A DNA stretch of 64,000 nucleotides, taken from NCBI GenBank assembly GCA_024403035.1, contig JAKSSP010000001.1:124001-188000 (forward strand), in the 5' to 3' direction. Position numbers and translations under genes: made by a program. Each line of letters starts with the position of its first letter. Within the stretch, counting starts at the first letter, position 1. This document shows positions 34,569 to 44,845 of the stretch, one piece after another. Source of the DNA: Mogibacterium sp. (GTDB taxonomy: Bacteria > Bacillota > Clostridia > Peptostreptococcales > Anaerovoracaceae). The notes beneath the pieces are model-generated. The model was not told the origin of the DNA and did not search any database. It saw only the letters and a list, made by a program, of their open reading frames with translations.

Positions 34569-36700
34569 TATCTTCTTCTTGAATCAGAGCGTTTTACGTC
34601 CGGACGCTCAAGGTTGATGCGGTTCTGGCTGTCGATCTCAGTGACCTTTACCTTCACTTCATCACCGATGTTCATGACGTCCTCAACCTTTTTAACTCTG
34701 TGATCTGCCATCTTGGAGATGTGCAGCAGGCCTTCCTTGCCAGGCAGGATCTCGATGAATGCACCGAAGTTCATGATCCTTGTGACCTTGCCCTCATAAA
34801 TCTCGCCTACTTCAACGTCTTTTGTGATGAGCTCGATCTCTCTCTTGGCAGCCTCAGCGCTCTCCTGATCTACGGCGTAGATAGCGATGAATCCGACATC
34901 ATCATCGGAGATATCGATCTTGGCGCCCGTCTCATCAACGATCCTGTTGACAGTCTTTCCTCCCGGTCCGATGACCAGTCTGATCTTGTCAGGGTCAACT
35001 CTCATGCTGATGAATCTCGGAGCGTACTTGCTGAGCTCCTTGCGTGGCTCAGGAATCTCTTCGAGCATGTTCTCGAGGATCTTTGCTCTGCCGATCTTGG
35101 CCTGATCGAGAGCCTGCTTGAGGATCTCTCTGTTGAGGCCGTGTACCTTGATATCCATCTGAAGCGCTGTTACGCCGTCAGGAGTACCTGTGACCTTGAA
35201 GTCCATGTCGCCCAGGAAGTCTTCCATGCCCTGGATATCCGAGAGGATGGCGAACTTGCTGGAGCCGTCTTCGTTGAATCCTTCGATGAGTCCCATCGCG
35301 ATACCGGATACCGGCTTCTTGATAGGAACACCTGCGTCCATCAGAGCGAGTGTGGAACCGCATGTCGATGCCATCGAGGATGAACCGTTGGAGGACATTA
35401 CCTCGGAGACGACTCTGATTGCATAAGGGAATTCCTCTTCGCTAGGGAGTACCGGCAGAAGAGCTCTCTCTGCGAGAGCGCCGTGTCCGATCTCTCTTCT
35501 TCCAGGGGATCTGCTTGGCTTAGCCTCGCCTGTGCAGTATCCAGGGAAGTTGTACTGATGCATGTATCTCTTGCGTGTCACATCGTCATCGATGCCGTCG
35601 AGGTACTGAGCCTCTGACAGCGGCGCGAGTGTGGCGATGGAGAGGACCTGTGTCTGGCCTCTCTTGAACAGTCCGGATCCGTGAGTTCTAGGGAGATATC
35701 CCGTCTCGCTCCAGAGTGGTCTGATCTCATCAGGTCTTCTGTCATCAGGACGTACTCCTTCTTCAAGGATGCGGCGTCTGACTTCTTCCTTCTTGATGTT
35801 GTAGAGGACTTCATCGACCTCTGTCATTCTGCCTTCAAACTCTTCTGCAAAGTGTTCTTTTGTTTCAGCAGCAACGGCATCCATGTTGGCCATTCTCTCC
35901 TGCTTTTCGAAGGTATAAATAGCGTCTACCATGTTGGCGGTAGCATACTCTCTGACAGCAGCGTCTACATCTTCGCCTGCCTTGAAAGCGACATAATCCA
36001 TCTTTTCCTTGCCTACTTCGGCAACGATCTCCTTGATGAATCTGCAGATGTTCTTGATCTCTTCATGTCCGAAGAGGATAGCCTCGAGCATCTGGTCTTC
36101 AGGAAGCTCATTGGCGCCGGCTTCTACCATCATGATGGCTTCTTCGGTACCGCATACTGTGAGGTTGAGGTCGGAGACCTGTCTCTGCTCGAATGTAGGG
36201 TTGCAGACGAACTCGCCGTCTACTCTGCCGACAACTACACCTGCAGTCGGGCCGTCCCATGGGATGTCCGAAATAGCGATGGCTGTAGATGTTCCGATGA
36301 GGGATGCTACCTCAGGGGAGCAGTCATGATCTACCGAAAGAGCTGTGGCAGCGACTACTACGTCGTTCCTGTAGCCCTTTGGGAAGAGAGGTCTGAGCGG
36401 TCTGTCGATGAGTCTCGAGATGAGAGTCGCCTTCTCGCTCGGGCGTCCTTCTCTCTTGATGTATCCGCCCGGGATCTTTCCTACCGCGTACAGCTTCTCT
36501 TCAAAGTTGCATGTCAGCGGGAAGAAATCCACGTCCTGCTTTGGCTCTTTGCTTGCGCAGACCGTGCAGCTGACGACTGTTTCGCCATACTTTACGGTTG
36601 CCTGTCCGTTTGCCTGCTCGGCGAGCTTTCCGATCTCTACTTCGAGAAGTCTGCCGCCCAGCGCTGTTCTGAATGTTCTGTAATCTTCAAATCTACCCAT
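34568..36700 (-). CDS. pnp: Polynucleotide phosphorylase
   Basis: A 710-residue phosphorolytic 3'-5' exoribonuclease. Two RNase PH domains span about residues 10-230 and 320-550, joined by a helical linker. The second has [31 protein letters not shown] and IGLIEGF-like active-site segments ending in [20 protein letters not shown] domain ([17 protein letters not shown]) and S1 domain ([31 protein letters not shown]) follow. The usual gene order rpsO-pnp is kept. GGAAGGAG lies 13 bases before ATG 36700, a bit far. Confidence 0.97.
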   Translation of the reverse strand: MGRFEDYRTFRTALGGRLLEVEIGKLAEQANGQATVKYGETVVSCTVCASKEPKQDVDFFPLTCNFEEKLYAVGKIPGGYIKREGRPSEKATLISRLIDRPLRPLFPKGYRNDVVVAATALSVDHDCSPEVASLIGTSTAIAISDIPWDGPTAGVVVGRVDGEFVCNPTFEQRQVSDLNLTVCGTEEAIMMVEAGANELPEDQMLEAILFGHEEIKNICRFIKEIVAEVGKEKMDYVAFKAGEDVDAAVREYATANMVDAIYTFEKQERMANMDAVAAETKEHFAEEFEGRMTEVDEVLYNIKKEEVRRRILEEGVRPDDRRPDEIRPLWSETGYLPRTHGSGLFKRGQTQVLSIATLAPLSEAQYLDGIDDDVTRKRYMHQYNFPGYCTGEAKPSRSPGRREIGHGALAERALLPVLPSEEEFPYAIRVVSEVMSSNGSSSMASTCGSTLALMDAGVPIKKPVSGIAMGLIEGFNEDGSSKFAILSDIQGMEDFLGDMDFKVTGTPDGVTALQMDIKVHGLNREILKQALDQAKIGRAKILENMLEEIPEPRKELSKYAPRFISMRVDPDKIRLVIGPGGKTVNRIVDETGAKIDISDDDVGFIAIYAVDQESAEAAKREIELITKDVEVGEIYEGKVTRIMNFGAFIEILPGKEGLLHISKMADHRVKKVEDVMNIGDEVKVKVTEIDSQNRINLERPDVKRSDSRRR

Positions 36701-36780
36701 TTTTTATTAACAACTCCTTCCTGTTAATTATTCTCTCTCTATGGGCATTAACTGATTGCCTGTACGTGCTCCAAATATAC

Positions 36781-36809
36781 AAGCAAAGCGGGAGACGTGC
36801 TCCCGCTTG
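36781..36809 (-). terminator. Terminator after rpsO
   Basis: AAGCGGGAG and CTCCCGCTT form a perfect 9-base stem with a 5-base loop on the minus strand, followed by a broken T tract. It is 11 bases past the rpsO stop and likely limits read-through into pnp. Confidence 0.65.
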
Positions 36810-36820
36810 AATGCTTTTTA

Positions 36821-37087
36821 CTACTTCCTCAGTCCGAGACGAGCGATAAGGCTTCTGTATCTCTCGATATCTGTCTCTCTCAGGTACTTAAGAAGGTTTC
36901 TTCTCTGACCAACCATCTTGAGCAGGCCTCTTCTCGAATGGAAGTCCTTGTGGTGCTCTTTGAGATGCTCGTTAAGGTCATTGATCCTGTAAGTAAGGAT
37001 AGCTACCTGGACCTCAGGGGATCCTGTGTCGCCTTCCTTGATAGCATATTCTTTGATGATTTCCTGTTTTTTCTCTTTTGTAAGCAT
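36821..37087 (-). CDS. rpsO: Ribosomal protein S15
   Basis: An 88-residue 30S protein that binds 16S rRNA early in assembly. It shows [24 protein letters not shown] and [22 protein letters not shown], the conserved rRNA-binding core. AAAGGAG precedes ATG 37087. It has its own promoter and a structured leader, consistent with the autogenous control known for this gene. Confidence 0.97.
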   Translation of the reverse strand: MLTKEKKQEIIKEYAIKEGDTGSPEVQVAILTYRINDLNEHLKEHHKDFHSRRGLLKMVGQRRNLLKYLRETDIERYRSLIARLGLRK

Positions 37088-37114
37088 AATAAAAAACTCC
37101 TTTACTTTCGATCC

Positions 37115-37197
37115 ACCCGCTCTGCGTAGCCGTTGGAGCGTCGAACCACTGCGGCGCGGGTATATAAAATTGGTTTATGCTGCAGTCTTCTGACTGC
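37115..37197 (-). ncRNA. Structured 5' leader of rpsO (possible S15 autoregulatory element)
   Basis: Two hairpins lie between the promoter and rpsO. One is GCAGTC-AGAA-GACTGC (37182-37197). The other is a larger folded region closed by ACCCGC/GCGGGT (37115-37161) with internal short pairings. S15 leaders that bind the protein are known in several bacteria. Whether this one is such an element is inferred from its position. Confidence 0.4.
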
Positions 37198-37206
37198 AAC
37201 GCTGGT

Positions 37207-37235
37207 ATATTAACACGAAAGGCCCGTGTTGTCTA
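37207..37235 (-). promoter_or_regulatory. Promoter of rpsO
   Basis: On the minus strand, -35 TAGACA and -10 TAATAT are separated by 17 bases. It overlaps the last codon of ribF and gives a leader of about 115 bases for rpsO. Confidence 0.6.
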
Positions 37236-38189
37236 TCTTTTTTTTCGATATTCCAGAGCGTTGGCGCAGTCTCTTGCGATCTGCGCGAACAGCTCTTCTT
37301 TATCCCTGAATTTACGCTCTCCTCTGGAGAAGTGATCGAAATATACGGTCACATCCTTTCCGTAGGCGCCGCCTTCAGGACTCTCGTATCCGAAAATGTT
37401 GGTCTCTATTTTGCGTACAGCTATTCCCTCATTGACCGTCGGATTGAAGCCGAGGTTGGAGACGCTGTCATATGTCGTTCCGGCAATGTCTATGCGGCTG
37501 AAATACACGCCGTTAGGAGGCAGCATCTGTCTGTCCGGAGCCGGGATGTTGATAGTAGGTATGCCCATCTTGCTGCCGAGCCTCTTTCCGTGGCTCACGG
37601 TACCCGAGAACGAGTAAGGTCTGCCAAGGAACTTCGCGGTGAGTTCCATGTTGCCGGTCGCGATCATCTCGCGGATAAGCGTCGAGCTCACGACGTGGCC
37701 TTCGACTGTTACGGCATCATGTACGCTGATGCTTATGCCGGCCTTATCGCACTCTTCCTTTAGCATTTCAGGCCTTCCCTCGGCTCTGGCTCCGTAAGTA
37801 TAGTTGAATCCGACTGAAACATGGCCCGCGTTGAGCTTGCTTCTGACTATGTCCTCAAAGAAATCATGCGCCCTCATCTTCATGATGTTCTCATCGAAAG
37901 GCACGTTCACAAGAATATCGAAGCCCATGTCCTCAATGAGTGCCTTCTTCTCTTCTTCGGTGCAGATGAGTTTTACCGCATCGGGATCGCTGTCTTCGCG
38001 TCTGAGTATGAAATTGAACGGATGGTTCGAGAACGTAAAGCAAAGAGATCTGAGGCCTCTCTCCTTTGCGGTCTCGAGCGCGTTTTGCATGATCTCTCGA
38101 TGTCCGGCGTGTATGCCGTCGAAATTTCCAAGCGCGACTGATGTCTTATCCGTTATATTCAGTTGTTCAAGACTGTTGAATATCTGCAA
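37233..38189 (-). CDS. ribF: Bifunctional riboflavin kinase / FAD synthetase
   Basis: A 318-residue enzyme that makes FMN and FAD. The N-terminal adenylyltransferase domain has GNFDGIHAGHREIM near residue 22. The C-terminal flavokinase domain starts at about residue 185 with SKMGIPTINIPAPD and has NLGFNPTVN further on. It is last in the rimP-to-ribF operon, 6 bases after truB. Confidence 0.95.
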   Translation of the reverse strand: MQIFNSLEQLNITDKTSVALGNFDGIHAGHREIMQNALETAKERGLRSLCFTFSNHPFNFILRREDSDPDAVKLICTEEEKKALIEDMGFDILVNVPFDENIMKMRAHDFFEDIVRSKLNAGHVSVGFNYTYGARAEGRPEMLKEECDKAGISISVHDAVTVEGHVVSSTLIREMIATGNMELTAKFLGRPYSFSGTVSHGKRLGSKMGIPTINIPAPDRQMLPPNGVYFSRIDIAGTTYDSVSNLGFNPTVNEGIAVRKIETNIFGYESPEGGAYGKDVTVYFDHFSRGERKFRDKEELFAQIARDCANALEYRKKR

Positions 38190-38195
38190 TATTTC

Positions 38196-39098
38196 TTATC
38201 TGAACACTTTCTTAGGGACCAGCGACCCGTTTTCAATGGAGGCGACCCCCAGAAAATCCCCGTCAGCGTAGACACGATACATTTCATCGTAGTCCGAAGG
38301 CTCCGTAACGGTGAATCCGTTGCTCCAGGTGCTGTTTCCGTTCATGAAGGCGGTAACTCTATTATTGTTAAGTATTGTTTTTCCGAGTCTTTCGAGAGTG
38401 ATCTCAGGCTCGATGATCATTTTTGTGAGCTTTTCGGGATCATCCGCCGCCTCTATGACCTCTTCTATGGTATTTGAATCCTCAATTTTAAAGAAACCTG
38501 AGCCTGTACGCGTCAGCGCGGTCATGGCTGCGCCGCATTCGAGGGCTCTTCCGATATCATCGCATATGGTGCGTATATATGTCCCCTTTGAGCATATTAC
38601 ATCGAATTCGATCTCACCTTTTTCAAGGTCGATCCCTGTGATAGTGCGATCATATATGGTGACCCTGCGCGGCTTTATCTCAAAGTCCTCTCCGGCTCTG
38701 GCAAGGTCGTAGGCGCGCTTTCCGTCTATCATAAGGGCCGAATACTTCGGAGGTGTCTGCTCTATCACGCCGTCAAAGGCCTTAAATGCCTCTCTGACGG
38801 CTTTTTCGGTCACTTCCGCATAGTTGCCCGTTCTGAGAACTTTGCCCGTTATATCGAGAGTATCGGTCTCGATCCCCAGCTTCATGCAGCAGTGATATGA
38901 CTTGTGATCATTGCCGTAATACTCAATGACACGGGTGGCCTTTCCGAAGCATACAGGCAAAACGCCCGTAGCCATAGGGTCGAGCGTTCCGGTGTGCCCC
39001 GCCTTCTTCACATGCAGCGTGTGCTTCAGCTTTGCGCAAACGTCCTGCGATGTCCAGCCTGCGGGCTTATTGATGTTTATGATGCCGTCTCTGATCAT
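38196..39098 (-). CDS. truB: tRNA pseudouridine-55 synthase
   Basis: A 300-residue enzyme that makes the T-loop pseudouridine of tRNAs. Motif I is [15 protein letters not shown], and the catalytic Asp lies in [23 protein letters not shown] near residue 40; [11 protein letters not shown] and [12 protein letters not shown] follow, with a C-terminal PUA-like domain after about residue 235. ATG 39098 overlaps the nrnA stop by 4 bases. Confidence 0.96.
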   Translation of the reverse strand: MIRDGIININKPAGWTSQDVCAKLKHTLHVKKAGHTGTLDPMATGVLPVCFGKATRVIEYYGNDHKSYHCCMKLGIETDTLDITGKVLRTGNYAEVTEKAVREAFKAFDGVIEQTPPKYSALMIDGKRAYDLARAGEDFEIKPRRVTIYDRTITGIDLEKGEIEFDVICSKGTYIRTICDDIGRALECGAAMTALTRTGSGFFKIEDSNTIEEVIEAADDPEKLTKMIIEPEITLERLGKTILNNNRVTAFMNGNSTWSNGFTVTEPSDYDEMYRVYADGDFLGVASIENGSLVPKKVFR

Positions 39099-40072
39099 CT
39101 TTCCTCTATGGTCCTGATAAGTACCGGCACCAGGGCCTTCTCGGCCTCTTCGAGATCGAGATCATGGAATGTGCAGCCTGCGGCAAGAGTATGTCCGCCG
39201 CCGCCGAAAGCTGCCGCTGCCTTTGCCATGTTGGCGTATGACCTGCCTCTGAGGCTTGCTCTTACGTTGTTCTCAGCCTCCTTGAACAGACATCCGCCCT
39301 CGACCCCGTCGATGCTCATGATCTTCTGGATTATGCCGTCGGCCTCGTCCATAGTCGTACCTGTCTGTCTGAGGAGTTCCTGAGTCACCTTTCCGACGGC
39401 GAGTTTGCCGTCAGCATAGAAATCAAGATTGGCTATTACTTCGCTCTCCAGTCTTATCGCCTCCTTTGACCTGCGGTCATAGATAAGAGCCGATATGCTC
39501 TTCGAATTGAAGCCCTCTATCTTGTAAAGGTGACCTGCTATCTCGTGCGAGCGGCTGGTAGTGTTGCTGTGCTGGAAGTTCCCGGTATCAGTTGTGATGG
39601 CCGCAAATATGCAGTTGGCTATTTCCAGCGATATCTCCACACCCATGGCCCGGATGATGTTGTAGATGATCTCTCCTACGGCTGCCGATTTAGGCTCTAT
39701 CCTGGCGAAATCGTATCTGATCTCCTTGGCCTTGGTCGCGTGATGGTCTATGCATCCCTTGAGGCGGCCTCTCTCCCACGCTTTTTCCCTGCCTGTGATG
39801 CGGTTCATGCCGTTACAGTCTATCATCAGGGAAAGCTGTACGTCATCGAGCAGACTGTCGTCATCGGTGCAGCAGCCGTATTCAAGGAAATCGAGGTTTT
39901 TGGGTATGGGTTCGTTTATCATGACGTATGCCTTCTTGCCCATGCTTCTGAGAGCAAGACAAAGCGCTGAGCATGAGCCCAGCGTGTCCCCGTCCATGTT
40001 GATGTGAGGGAACAGCAGTATGCCGTCAAGATCCTTCATTATCGTTGCAATGCTTTTTATCGTATCGTTCAA
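39095..40072 (-). CDS. nrnA: DHH-family oligoribonuclease / pAp phosphatase NrnA
   Basis: A 325-residue bifunctional phosphoesterase that degrades nanoRNAs and 3'-phosphoadenosine 5'-phosphate. It shows [15 protein letters not shown] near residue 22, [17 protein letters not shown] (DHH), [12 protein letters not shown], and a C-terminal DHHA1 domain with [13 protein letters not shown]. The frame starts with TTG 40072, preceded by GAGGA that overlaps the end of rbfA. It sits between rbfA and truB as in many Firmicutes. Confidence 0.94.
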   Translation of the reverse strand: MNDTIKSIATIMKDLDGILLFPHINMDGDTLGSCSALCLALRSMGKKAYVMINEPIPKNLDFLEYGCCTDDDSLLDDVQLSLMIDCNGMNRITGREKAWERGRLKGCIDHHATKAKEIRYDFARIEPKSAAVGEIIYNIIRAMGVEISLEIANCIFAAITTDTGNFQHSNTTSRSHEIAGHLYKIEGFNSKSISALIYDRRSKEAIRLESEVIANLDFYADGKLAVGKVTQELLRQTGTTMDEADGIIQKIMSIDGVEGGCLFKEAENNVRASLRGRSYANMAKAAAAFGGGGHTLAAGCTFHDLDLEEAEKALVPVLIRTIEER

Positions 40073-40073
40073 A

Positions 40074-40448
40074 TCATTCCTCGTTGCTGTAAGTAAGCGA
40101 ATCGATTATGGAATCGATGTGTCTGCCGTAATCCTGGGAAGAGTCCAGTTTGAAGATCAGTTCAGGTGTGTGTCTCAGCTTGATGTCGCGCGAGACCTGT
40201 CCTCTGATGGCGCCTTTTGCGCGCTCAAAGCCCGCGAGCACCTCAGCATATACCATCTCTTTATCCTCGTCCGAAAGACAGACAGGCGAAACGTAGACCG
40301 TGGCATAGCTAAGGTCACGTGTCACGTCCACGCCTGTGATGCTTATTATCCTTGATGTGAGCGAGGGGTCCTTTGCCCCGTTGATCAGAAATCCGCTCAC
40401 ACTCTTCTTTATTTCTTCGCTTAAACGTCCCTGTCTGTATTTAGCCAT
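40074..40448 (-). CDS. rbfA: Ribosome-binding factor A
   Basis: A 124-residue KH-like protein needed for late 30S maturation and cold adaptation. It has KDPSLTSRIISITGVDVTRDLSYATVYVS and a C-terminal LRHTPELIFKLDSSQDYGRHIDSII. No convincing Shine-Dalgarno site precedes ATG 40448. The inverted-repeat element at 40468-40657 ends only 20 bases upstream, so it may have displaced or replaced the normal translation signal. Confidence 0.95.
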   Translation of the reverse strand: MAKYRQGRLSEEIKKSVSGFLINGAKDPSLTSRIISITGVDVTRDLSYATVYVSPVCLSDEDKEMVYAEVLAGFERAKGAIRGQVSRDIKLRHTPELIFKLDSSQDYGRHIDSIIDSLTYSNEE

Positions 40449-40467
40449 TGTAATTCTTATAAATGTG

Positions 40468-40657
40468 TATCAAATTGCAATACTAAGCCGAGCGTTGCGA
40501 ACGGATATTGCCAGCTGCACCGATGAAACGATAGCAGGCCGGCTGACGTTGTGCGGATGTCTGAGCGAAGCGAGTTCCGCAAACGTCCCGGGATGCAGAG
40601 CGACTGAGGATGCAATGGCATATCCGTGAGCGGCGAGGCGTGTATTGCAATTTGATA
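40468..40657. repeat. 190-bp inverted-repeat element (MITE-like or structured RNA) between infB and rbfA
   Basis: The ends are perfect 16-base inverted repeats, TATCAAATTGCAATAC and GTATTGCAATTTGATA. Inside, 40502-40513 pairs with 40616-40626 (CGGATAT-t-GCCA with TGGCATATCCG), and 40545-40557 pairs with 40576-40587 (GACGTT-g-TGCGGA with TCCGCAAACGTC), so the whole element can fold into a long branched hairpin. TA flanks both ends, as with TA-duplicating insertions, though the palindrome makes this ambiguous. It holds no open frame of note. It is transcribed inside an essential operon. It could be a miniature transposable element or a conserved structured RNA; I saw no second copy in the window. 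Confidence 0.65.
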
Positions 40658-40669
40658 ATATAGATAATT

Positions 40670-43459
40670 CTAACGTTCTACTTCAACCATCTGGAAGCAT
40701 TCGATGACGTCATCAGGTTTGATGTCGTTGTACTTCTCGATACCGAGACCGCACTCATAACCTGCCGCGACCTCTCTGACGTCGTCCTTGAATCTCTTGA
40801 GCGAGCTTATGACACCTTCGTGGATGACTATGCCGTCCCTGACCAGTCTGATCTGAGCGTTTCTCTTTACGATGCCCTCATTGACGTAGCATCCGCCGAT
40901 GATACCGATGCCAGGTACCTTGAAGGTATCTCTGACGACAGCCTTGCCCAGGACTTCTTCCTTGTATTCAGGATCGAGCATGCCCTTCATGGCTGCCTCG
41001 ACATCGTCGATGATGTCGTAAATGACTCTGTAGAGTCTGATCTCGACATCGGCGGCCTGAGCCTGGTTAGTTACAGCCGTTGTAGGTCTTACGTTAAAGC
41101 CGATGATGATCGCGTTGGATGTCTCGGCGAGCATGACGTCGGATTCATTGATGGTACCTACGCCGCTGTGGATGACGTTGATCTTGACTTCCGGAGTCTC
41201 GAGCTTCTCCAGCGATGAAATGATAGCTCCGACAGAACCCTGTACGTCTGCCTTGACGATAAGGTTGAGTTCCTTGGCCTCTCCTTCCTGGATCTGGCTG
41301 AAGAGCTTCTCGAGAGTCATGCTGGCGTTCCTGGCCAGTACTTCTTCTCTCATCTTCTCCTTACGGTTGGCTGCTATCTCTCTTGCTGTCTTGTCGTCTC
41401 TTACGACATTGAACATGTCTCCCGCGTCAGGTACGTCTGAAAGTCCAAGTATCTCAACAGCGGTAGCCGGACCGGCCTTGCGGATCGGCTTGCCCTTGAA
41501 GTCCGTCATGACTCTGATCTTACCGGCTGTTGTACCGGCAACTACGCTCTGTCCGCTCTTGAGCGTACCATTGCTTACCAGCAGTGTGGCTACAGGACCC
41601 TTGGCCTTATCGAGTCTTGCCTCGATTACAGTACCCATGGCGAGCCTGTCCGGATTGGCTTTGAGTTCGAGGACTTCCGCCTGCAGAAGGATCATCTCAA
41701 GCAGATCTGTGATTCCCTCGCCCTTCTTGGCTGATACCGGTACGGAGATCACGTCGCCGCCCCAGTCTTCTACCAGGATGCCGTGCTCGGTGAGTTCCTG
41801 CTTTACTCTGTCAGGATTCGCGCCCGGCTTATCGATCTTGTTGATCGCGACGATTATAGGTACTCCGGCTGCCTTGGCGTGGCTGATGGACTCGATGGTC
41901 TGCGGCATAACGCCGTCATCGGCAGCAACTACCAGTACGGCGATATCCGTCACCTGCGCGCCTCTTGCACGCATCGTTGTGAAAGCTTCGTGTCCCGGTG
42001 TATCGAGGAATACGATCTTCTTTCCGTTGATTTCGACTTCGGAAGCACCGATGTGCTGTGTGATACCGCCGGACTCGCCTGCCGTAACGTTGGTGTTGCG
42101 GATGGCGTCCAGAAGCGAAGTCTTACCGTGGTCTACGTGACCCATTACGGTGATGATAGGCGGACGAGGCTTGAGTTCACTCTCGGCGTCCTCATGCATG
42201 TCGATGCCCGGCTCTTCGATCTCAGGTTCTTCTTCCGTTACGACGATCTGAAGTCCGAGGTCTTCAGCAAGCATCTCAACAGCATCCTTGTCGAGCGTCT
42301 GGTTGATCGTAGCCATTACTCCCATCTGCATCATGGACATGATGATCTTGCTTACGCTGATCTCAGCCTGCTCGGAGAGACCCGCTACCGTGATAGGTAC
42401 CGTTACCGCGATGGTGCCTTCAGGCAGGAGTTCCTCAACTGTAGGCTCCTCTACCACCTTGGTCTTGTATTTTCTCTTATGACGCTCCTGCTTCTCCAGC
42501 GCGGCTTCGTCATAGATGTTGTTATTGTTGTTGCGGCGTCCGCCAGGGCCGTCTTCGCGTCTGTCGAAGCGTGACTGCCTGTCTCTGTCGCGGTTGTCGA
42601 AGAACTTCTTGCTCTTGCCCTTTGTAGGCTTTCCGCCCTTGTTTCCGCCTTCGCCCGATGCGGCAGCAGGCGCGTTTCCGCCTTCTTTGGACTTTCTTGG
42701 GCGGTCGGATCGCGCAGGACGGTCCTTTCCGTCCTTGTCCTTGCCCTTCGCAGGTCTCTTCCTGTCGGACTTTTCGCCTTTTTCACCCTCGGAAGCTTTT
42801 GCCTGCTGTCTTTTCTCGCGGATCTGCCTCTTCTGTTCCTCAGCCTTCTTCTTTTCAGTCTCCGCGTCGGAGATCTTCTTGAAGCGCATAGGCTTGCCCG
42901 GAGCATTCACATACTCCTCTTCCTTGACAGGTTCAGGCTCTTCAGCCTTAGGCTCAGGCTTTTCCGCTTCAGGCTCTTCCTTTGCGGCAGGCTTTTCTTC
43001 TGCCTTTTCAGGAACTGCGTCTGCAGGCTTTTCTGCCTTTGTTTCAGGTTTGTCAGCTTTCTCTGCAGCCTTGACCTCAGGCTTTTCAGGCACTTCCGCC
43101 TTTGCCTTTTTTTCTTCTTCAGGCACTGCAACATCTTCCGCAGGTTTCTCTTCTGCAGGTTCTGCTTTTGGCGCCACAGGCTTCCTAGGGATCACCGGCT
43201 TGCCCATAGGCGGCTTTGGCCTTGCTCCGTCCTTAGGGACGACAGGGACCGCCTTGATCTTAGGCTTGCCCGCTCCGGCCTGAGCGCCTGATGAAGTGCC
43301 TCTCATCATGTTGATGGATCTTATCAGTCTCTCAGCATCCTGATCCTCTACCGAAGACCTTGCGGAGCTGACGGCGATACCCATTTTATCGGCATAGCCT
43401 TTTAGCTCCTGAAAGCTAATGTCAAGTTCTTTGGTAAGTTCGCTAACTTTCTTTGGCAT
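40670..43459 (-). CDS. infB: Translation initiation factor IF-2
   Basis: A 929-residue GTPase that brings initiator tRNA to the 30S subunit. The IF2_N domain is at residues 1-50, then a long Lys/Glu/Ala/Pro-rich low-complexity region to about residue 310, then a second IF2_N-like part, the G domain ([15 protein letters not shown] around residue 440; [14 protein letters not shown]) and domains II-IV. The start at 43459 overlaps the rnpM end by 17 bases. ylxQ, which often sits between these two genes, is absent. Confidence 0.96.
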   Translation of the reverse strand: MPKKVSELTKELDISFQELKGYADKMGIAVSSARSSVEDQDAERLIRSINMMRGTSSGAQAGAGKPKIKAVPVVPKDGARPKPPMGKPVIPRKPVAPKAEPAEEKPAEDVAVPEEEKKAKAEVPEKPEVKAAEKADKPETKAEKPADAVPEKAEEKPAAKEEPEAEKPEPKAEEPEPVKEEEYVNAPGKPMRFKKISDAETEKKKAEEQKRQIREKRQQAKASEGEKGEKSDRKRPAKGKDKDGKDRPARSDRPRKSKEGGNAPAAASGEGGNKGGKPTKGKSKKFFDNRDRDRQSRFDRREDGPGGRRNNNNNIYDEAALEKQERHKRKYKTKVVEEPTVEELLPEGTIAVTVPITVAGLSEQAEISVSKIIMSMMQMGVMATINQTLDKDAVEMLAEDLGLQIVVTEEEPEIEEPGIDMHEDAESELKPRPPIITVMGHVDHGKTSLLDAIRNTNVTAGESGGITQHIGASEVEINGKKIVFLDTPGHEAFTTMRARGAQVTDIAVLVVAADDGVMPQTIESISHAKAAGVPIIVAINKIDKPGANPDRVKQELTEHGILVEDWGGDVISVPVSAKKGEGITDLLEMILLQAEVLELKANPDRLAMGTVIEARLDKAKGPVATLLVSNGTLKSGQSVVAGTTAGKIRVMTDFKGKPIRKAGPATAVEILGLSDVPDAGDMFNVVRDDKTAREIAANRKEKMREEVLARNASMTLEKLFSQIQEGEAKELNLIVKADVQGSVGAIISSLEKLETPEVKINVIHSGVGTINESDVMLAETSNAIIIGFNVRPTTAVTNQAQAADVEIRLYRVIYDIIDDVEAAMKGMLDPEYKEEVLGKAVVRDTFKVPGIGIIGGCYVNEGIVKRNAQIRLVRDGIVIHEGVISSLKRFKDDVREVAAGYECGLGIEKYNDIKPDDVIECFQMVEVER

Positions 43460-43715
43460 CTGTACCTCCTTGGAAATTATCGAGTGCCTGCCCGATAACT
43501 CTTTTGATTTCCTCTGTATCGATATTCTGTCTGCAAACGCGGTTGAATGTCTTGCGTTTCAGCGCTGTCTCCATGCATCCCTTATCCGCGCACAGATAGA
43601 AGCCCCTTCCGTCATTCTTCAGGCCTGTATCCGCCGTCACTCTGACTCCGTCGAAGGTGAACCTCATCAGCTCATCCTGAGGCTTTGATTCTCTGCATGC
43701 GATGCATCTACGCAT
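43443..43715 (-). CDS. rnpM: RNase P modulator RnpM (YlxR family)
   Basis: A 90-residue YlxR-fold protein (formerly DUF448). [19 protein letters not shown] at the N terminus and [21 protein letters not shown] are the family signature. In B. subtilis the YlxR protein binds RNase P RNA and modulates its activity. The frame runs further upstream to 43760, but ATG 43715 gives the standard N terminus and overlaps the nusA stop by 8 bases (ATGCGTAG). Confidence 0.93.
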   Translation of the reverse strand: MRRCIACRESKPQDELMRFTFDGVRVTADTGLKNDGRGFYLCADKGCMETALKRKTFNRVCRQNIDTEEIKRVIGQALDNFQGGTDAKES

Positions 43716-44829
43716 CGGCTTCGGCGTTTGGTGTCTCCTCAATTTCAACCTCTTCTGCATCTTCGGACTCTTCGTATTCGTCGAACGCGAAGCCCATCTC
43801 CTTGAGCTGTTCGTTGCTCTTGATGTCGATCTTCCATCCGCTTACTCTGGCGGCTAGCCTTACGTTCTGGCCCTCGCGTCCGATGGCGAGCGAGAGCTGC
43901 TGTTCCGGCACTACCGCGGTCGCGGCCTTTTCATCCTCGTTGATGTAAACGCCTTCTACAATAGCAGGTCTCAGCACGTTGCTGATAAGTACCGCAGGAT
44001 CCTCATCCCATACGATGATATCGATCTTCTCGCCAAAAAGCTCGTCCGCGATGTTCTGGACTCTTGCTCCTCTGTTTCCGACGCAGGCGCCTACAGGATC
44101 GACGTTAGAATCGTTGGAATAAACAGCTATCTTTGTGCGGGAGCCCGCCTCTCGCGCTGTTCCCTTGATCTCGACTGTTCCGTCCGCTATCTCAGGGATC
44201 TCGAGCTCAAAGAGGCCTCTTACGAGTCCCGGGTGTGATCTTGAGAGCAGTACCTGAGGTCCCTTGTTCTCTTTCTTTACGTCCATGACGTAGACCTTGA
44301 TGCGGTCGCCCGGCTTGAAGCTCTCTGTCCTTACCTGCTCGGACGCAGGGACTCTGCCCTCCGTACGGCCAAGCGAGATCAGCATCGTGCCGTTGGAGAT
44401 CCTCTCGACCTTACCTGTTACGATGGTGCCCTTCTTCTCGATGAACTCGTTATATGAGTTGGTGCGCTCCGCCTCTCTGTTCTTCTGTACGAAGACCTGC
44501 TTTGCGCCCTGTGCGGCTATCCTGTTGAAGTCCTTAGGATCGATCTCGTACTCCACGACATCGCCTACCTCGTAGCCGTCATATATCTCCTTCGCTTCCT
44601 CAAGAGAGATCTGAGTCATGAAGTCCTCGACTTCCTCTACGACCTCCATGCCCATGTAGACTGTTACGTCTCCCTCGGTCATGTCGACTTCGACTCTCAC
44701 ATTGGATGCTCCGTAATTCTTCCTGTATGCATTCTCGATGGAGTCCTTTATAGCTCCGATGATCTCCTCTTCGGAAAGGTTCTTCTCTTTTTTGAGGTCC
44801 GCAAATGCATCTAGAAATTCCTTGCTCAT
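43708..44829 (-). CDS. nusA: Transcription elongation/termination factor NusA
   Basis: A 373-residue RNA polymerase-binding factor. It has an N-terminal domain (about residues 1-125), an S1 domain near 135-200 (GTIVTGKVERISNGTMLISL), and two KH domains (VGACVGNRGARVQNIADEL; LAIGREGQNVRLAARVSGWKIDI). The C-terminal acidic tail (EYEESEDAEEVEIEE) is short, and the proteobacterial acidic repeats are absent, as is normal for Firmicutes. GGGAGG precedes ATG 44829. Confidence 0.96.
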   Translation of the reverse strand: MSKEFLDAFADLKKEKNLSEEEIIGAIKDSIENAYRKNYGASNVRVEVDMTEGDVTVYMGMEVVEEVEDFMTQISLEEAKEIYDGYEVGDVVEYEIDPKDFNRIAAQGAKQVFVQKNREAERTNSYNEFIEKKGTIVTGKVERISNGTMLISLGRTEGRVPASEQVRTESFKPGDRIKVYVMDVKKENKGPQVLLSRSHPGLVRGLFELEIPEIADGTVEIKGTAREAGSRTKIAVYSNDSNVDPVGACVGNRGARVQNIADELFGEKIDIIVWDEDPAVLISNVLRPAIVEGVYINEDEKAATAVVPEQQLSLAIGREGQNVRLAARVSGWKIDIKSNEQLKEMGFAFDEYEESEDAEEVEIEETPNAEADA

Positions 44830-44845
44830 TTTGTCCTCCCGGTTT

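Noticed and set aside
37130..37165. tRNA-like GGTTCGACGCTCC in the rpsO leader
   Set aside because: It resembles a T-arm, but no acceptor, D or anticodon arms can be built around it.
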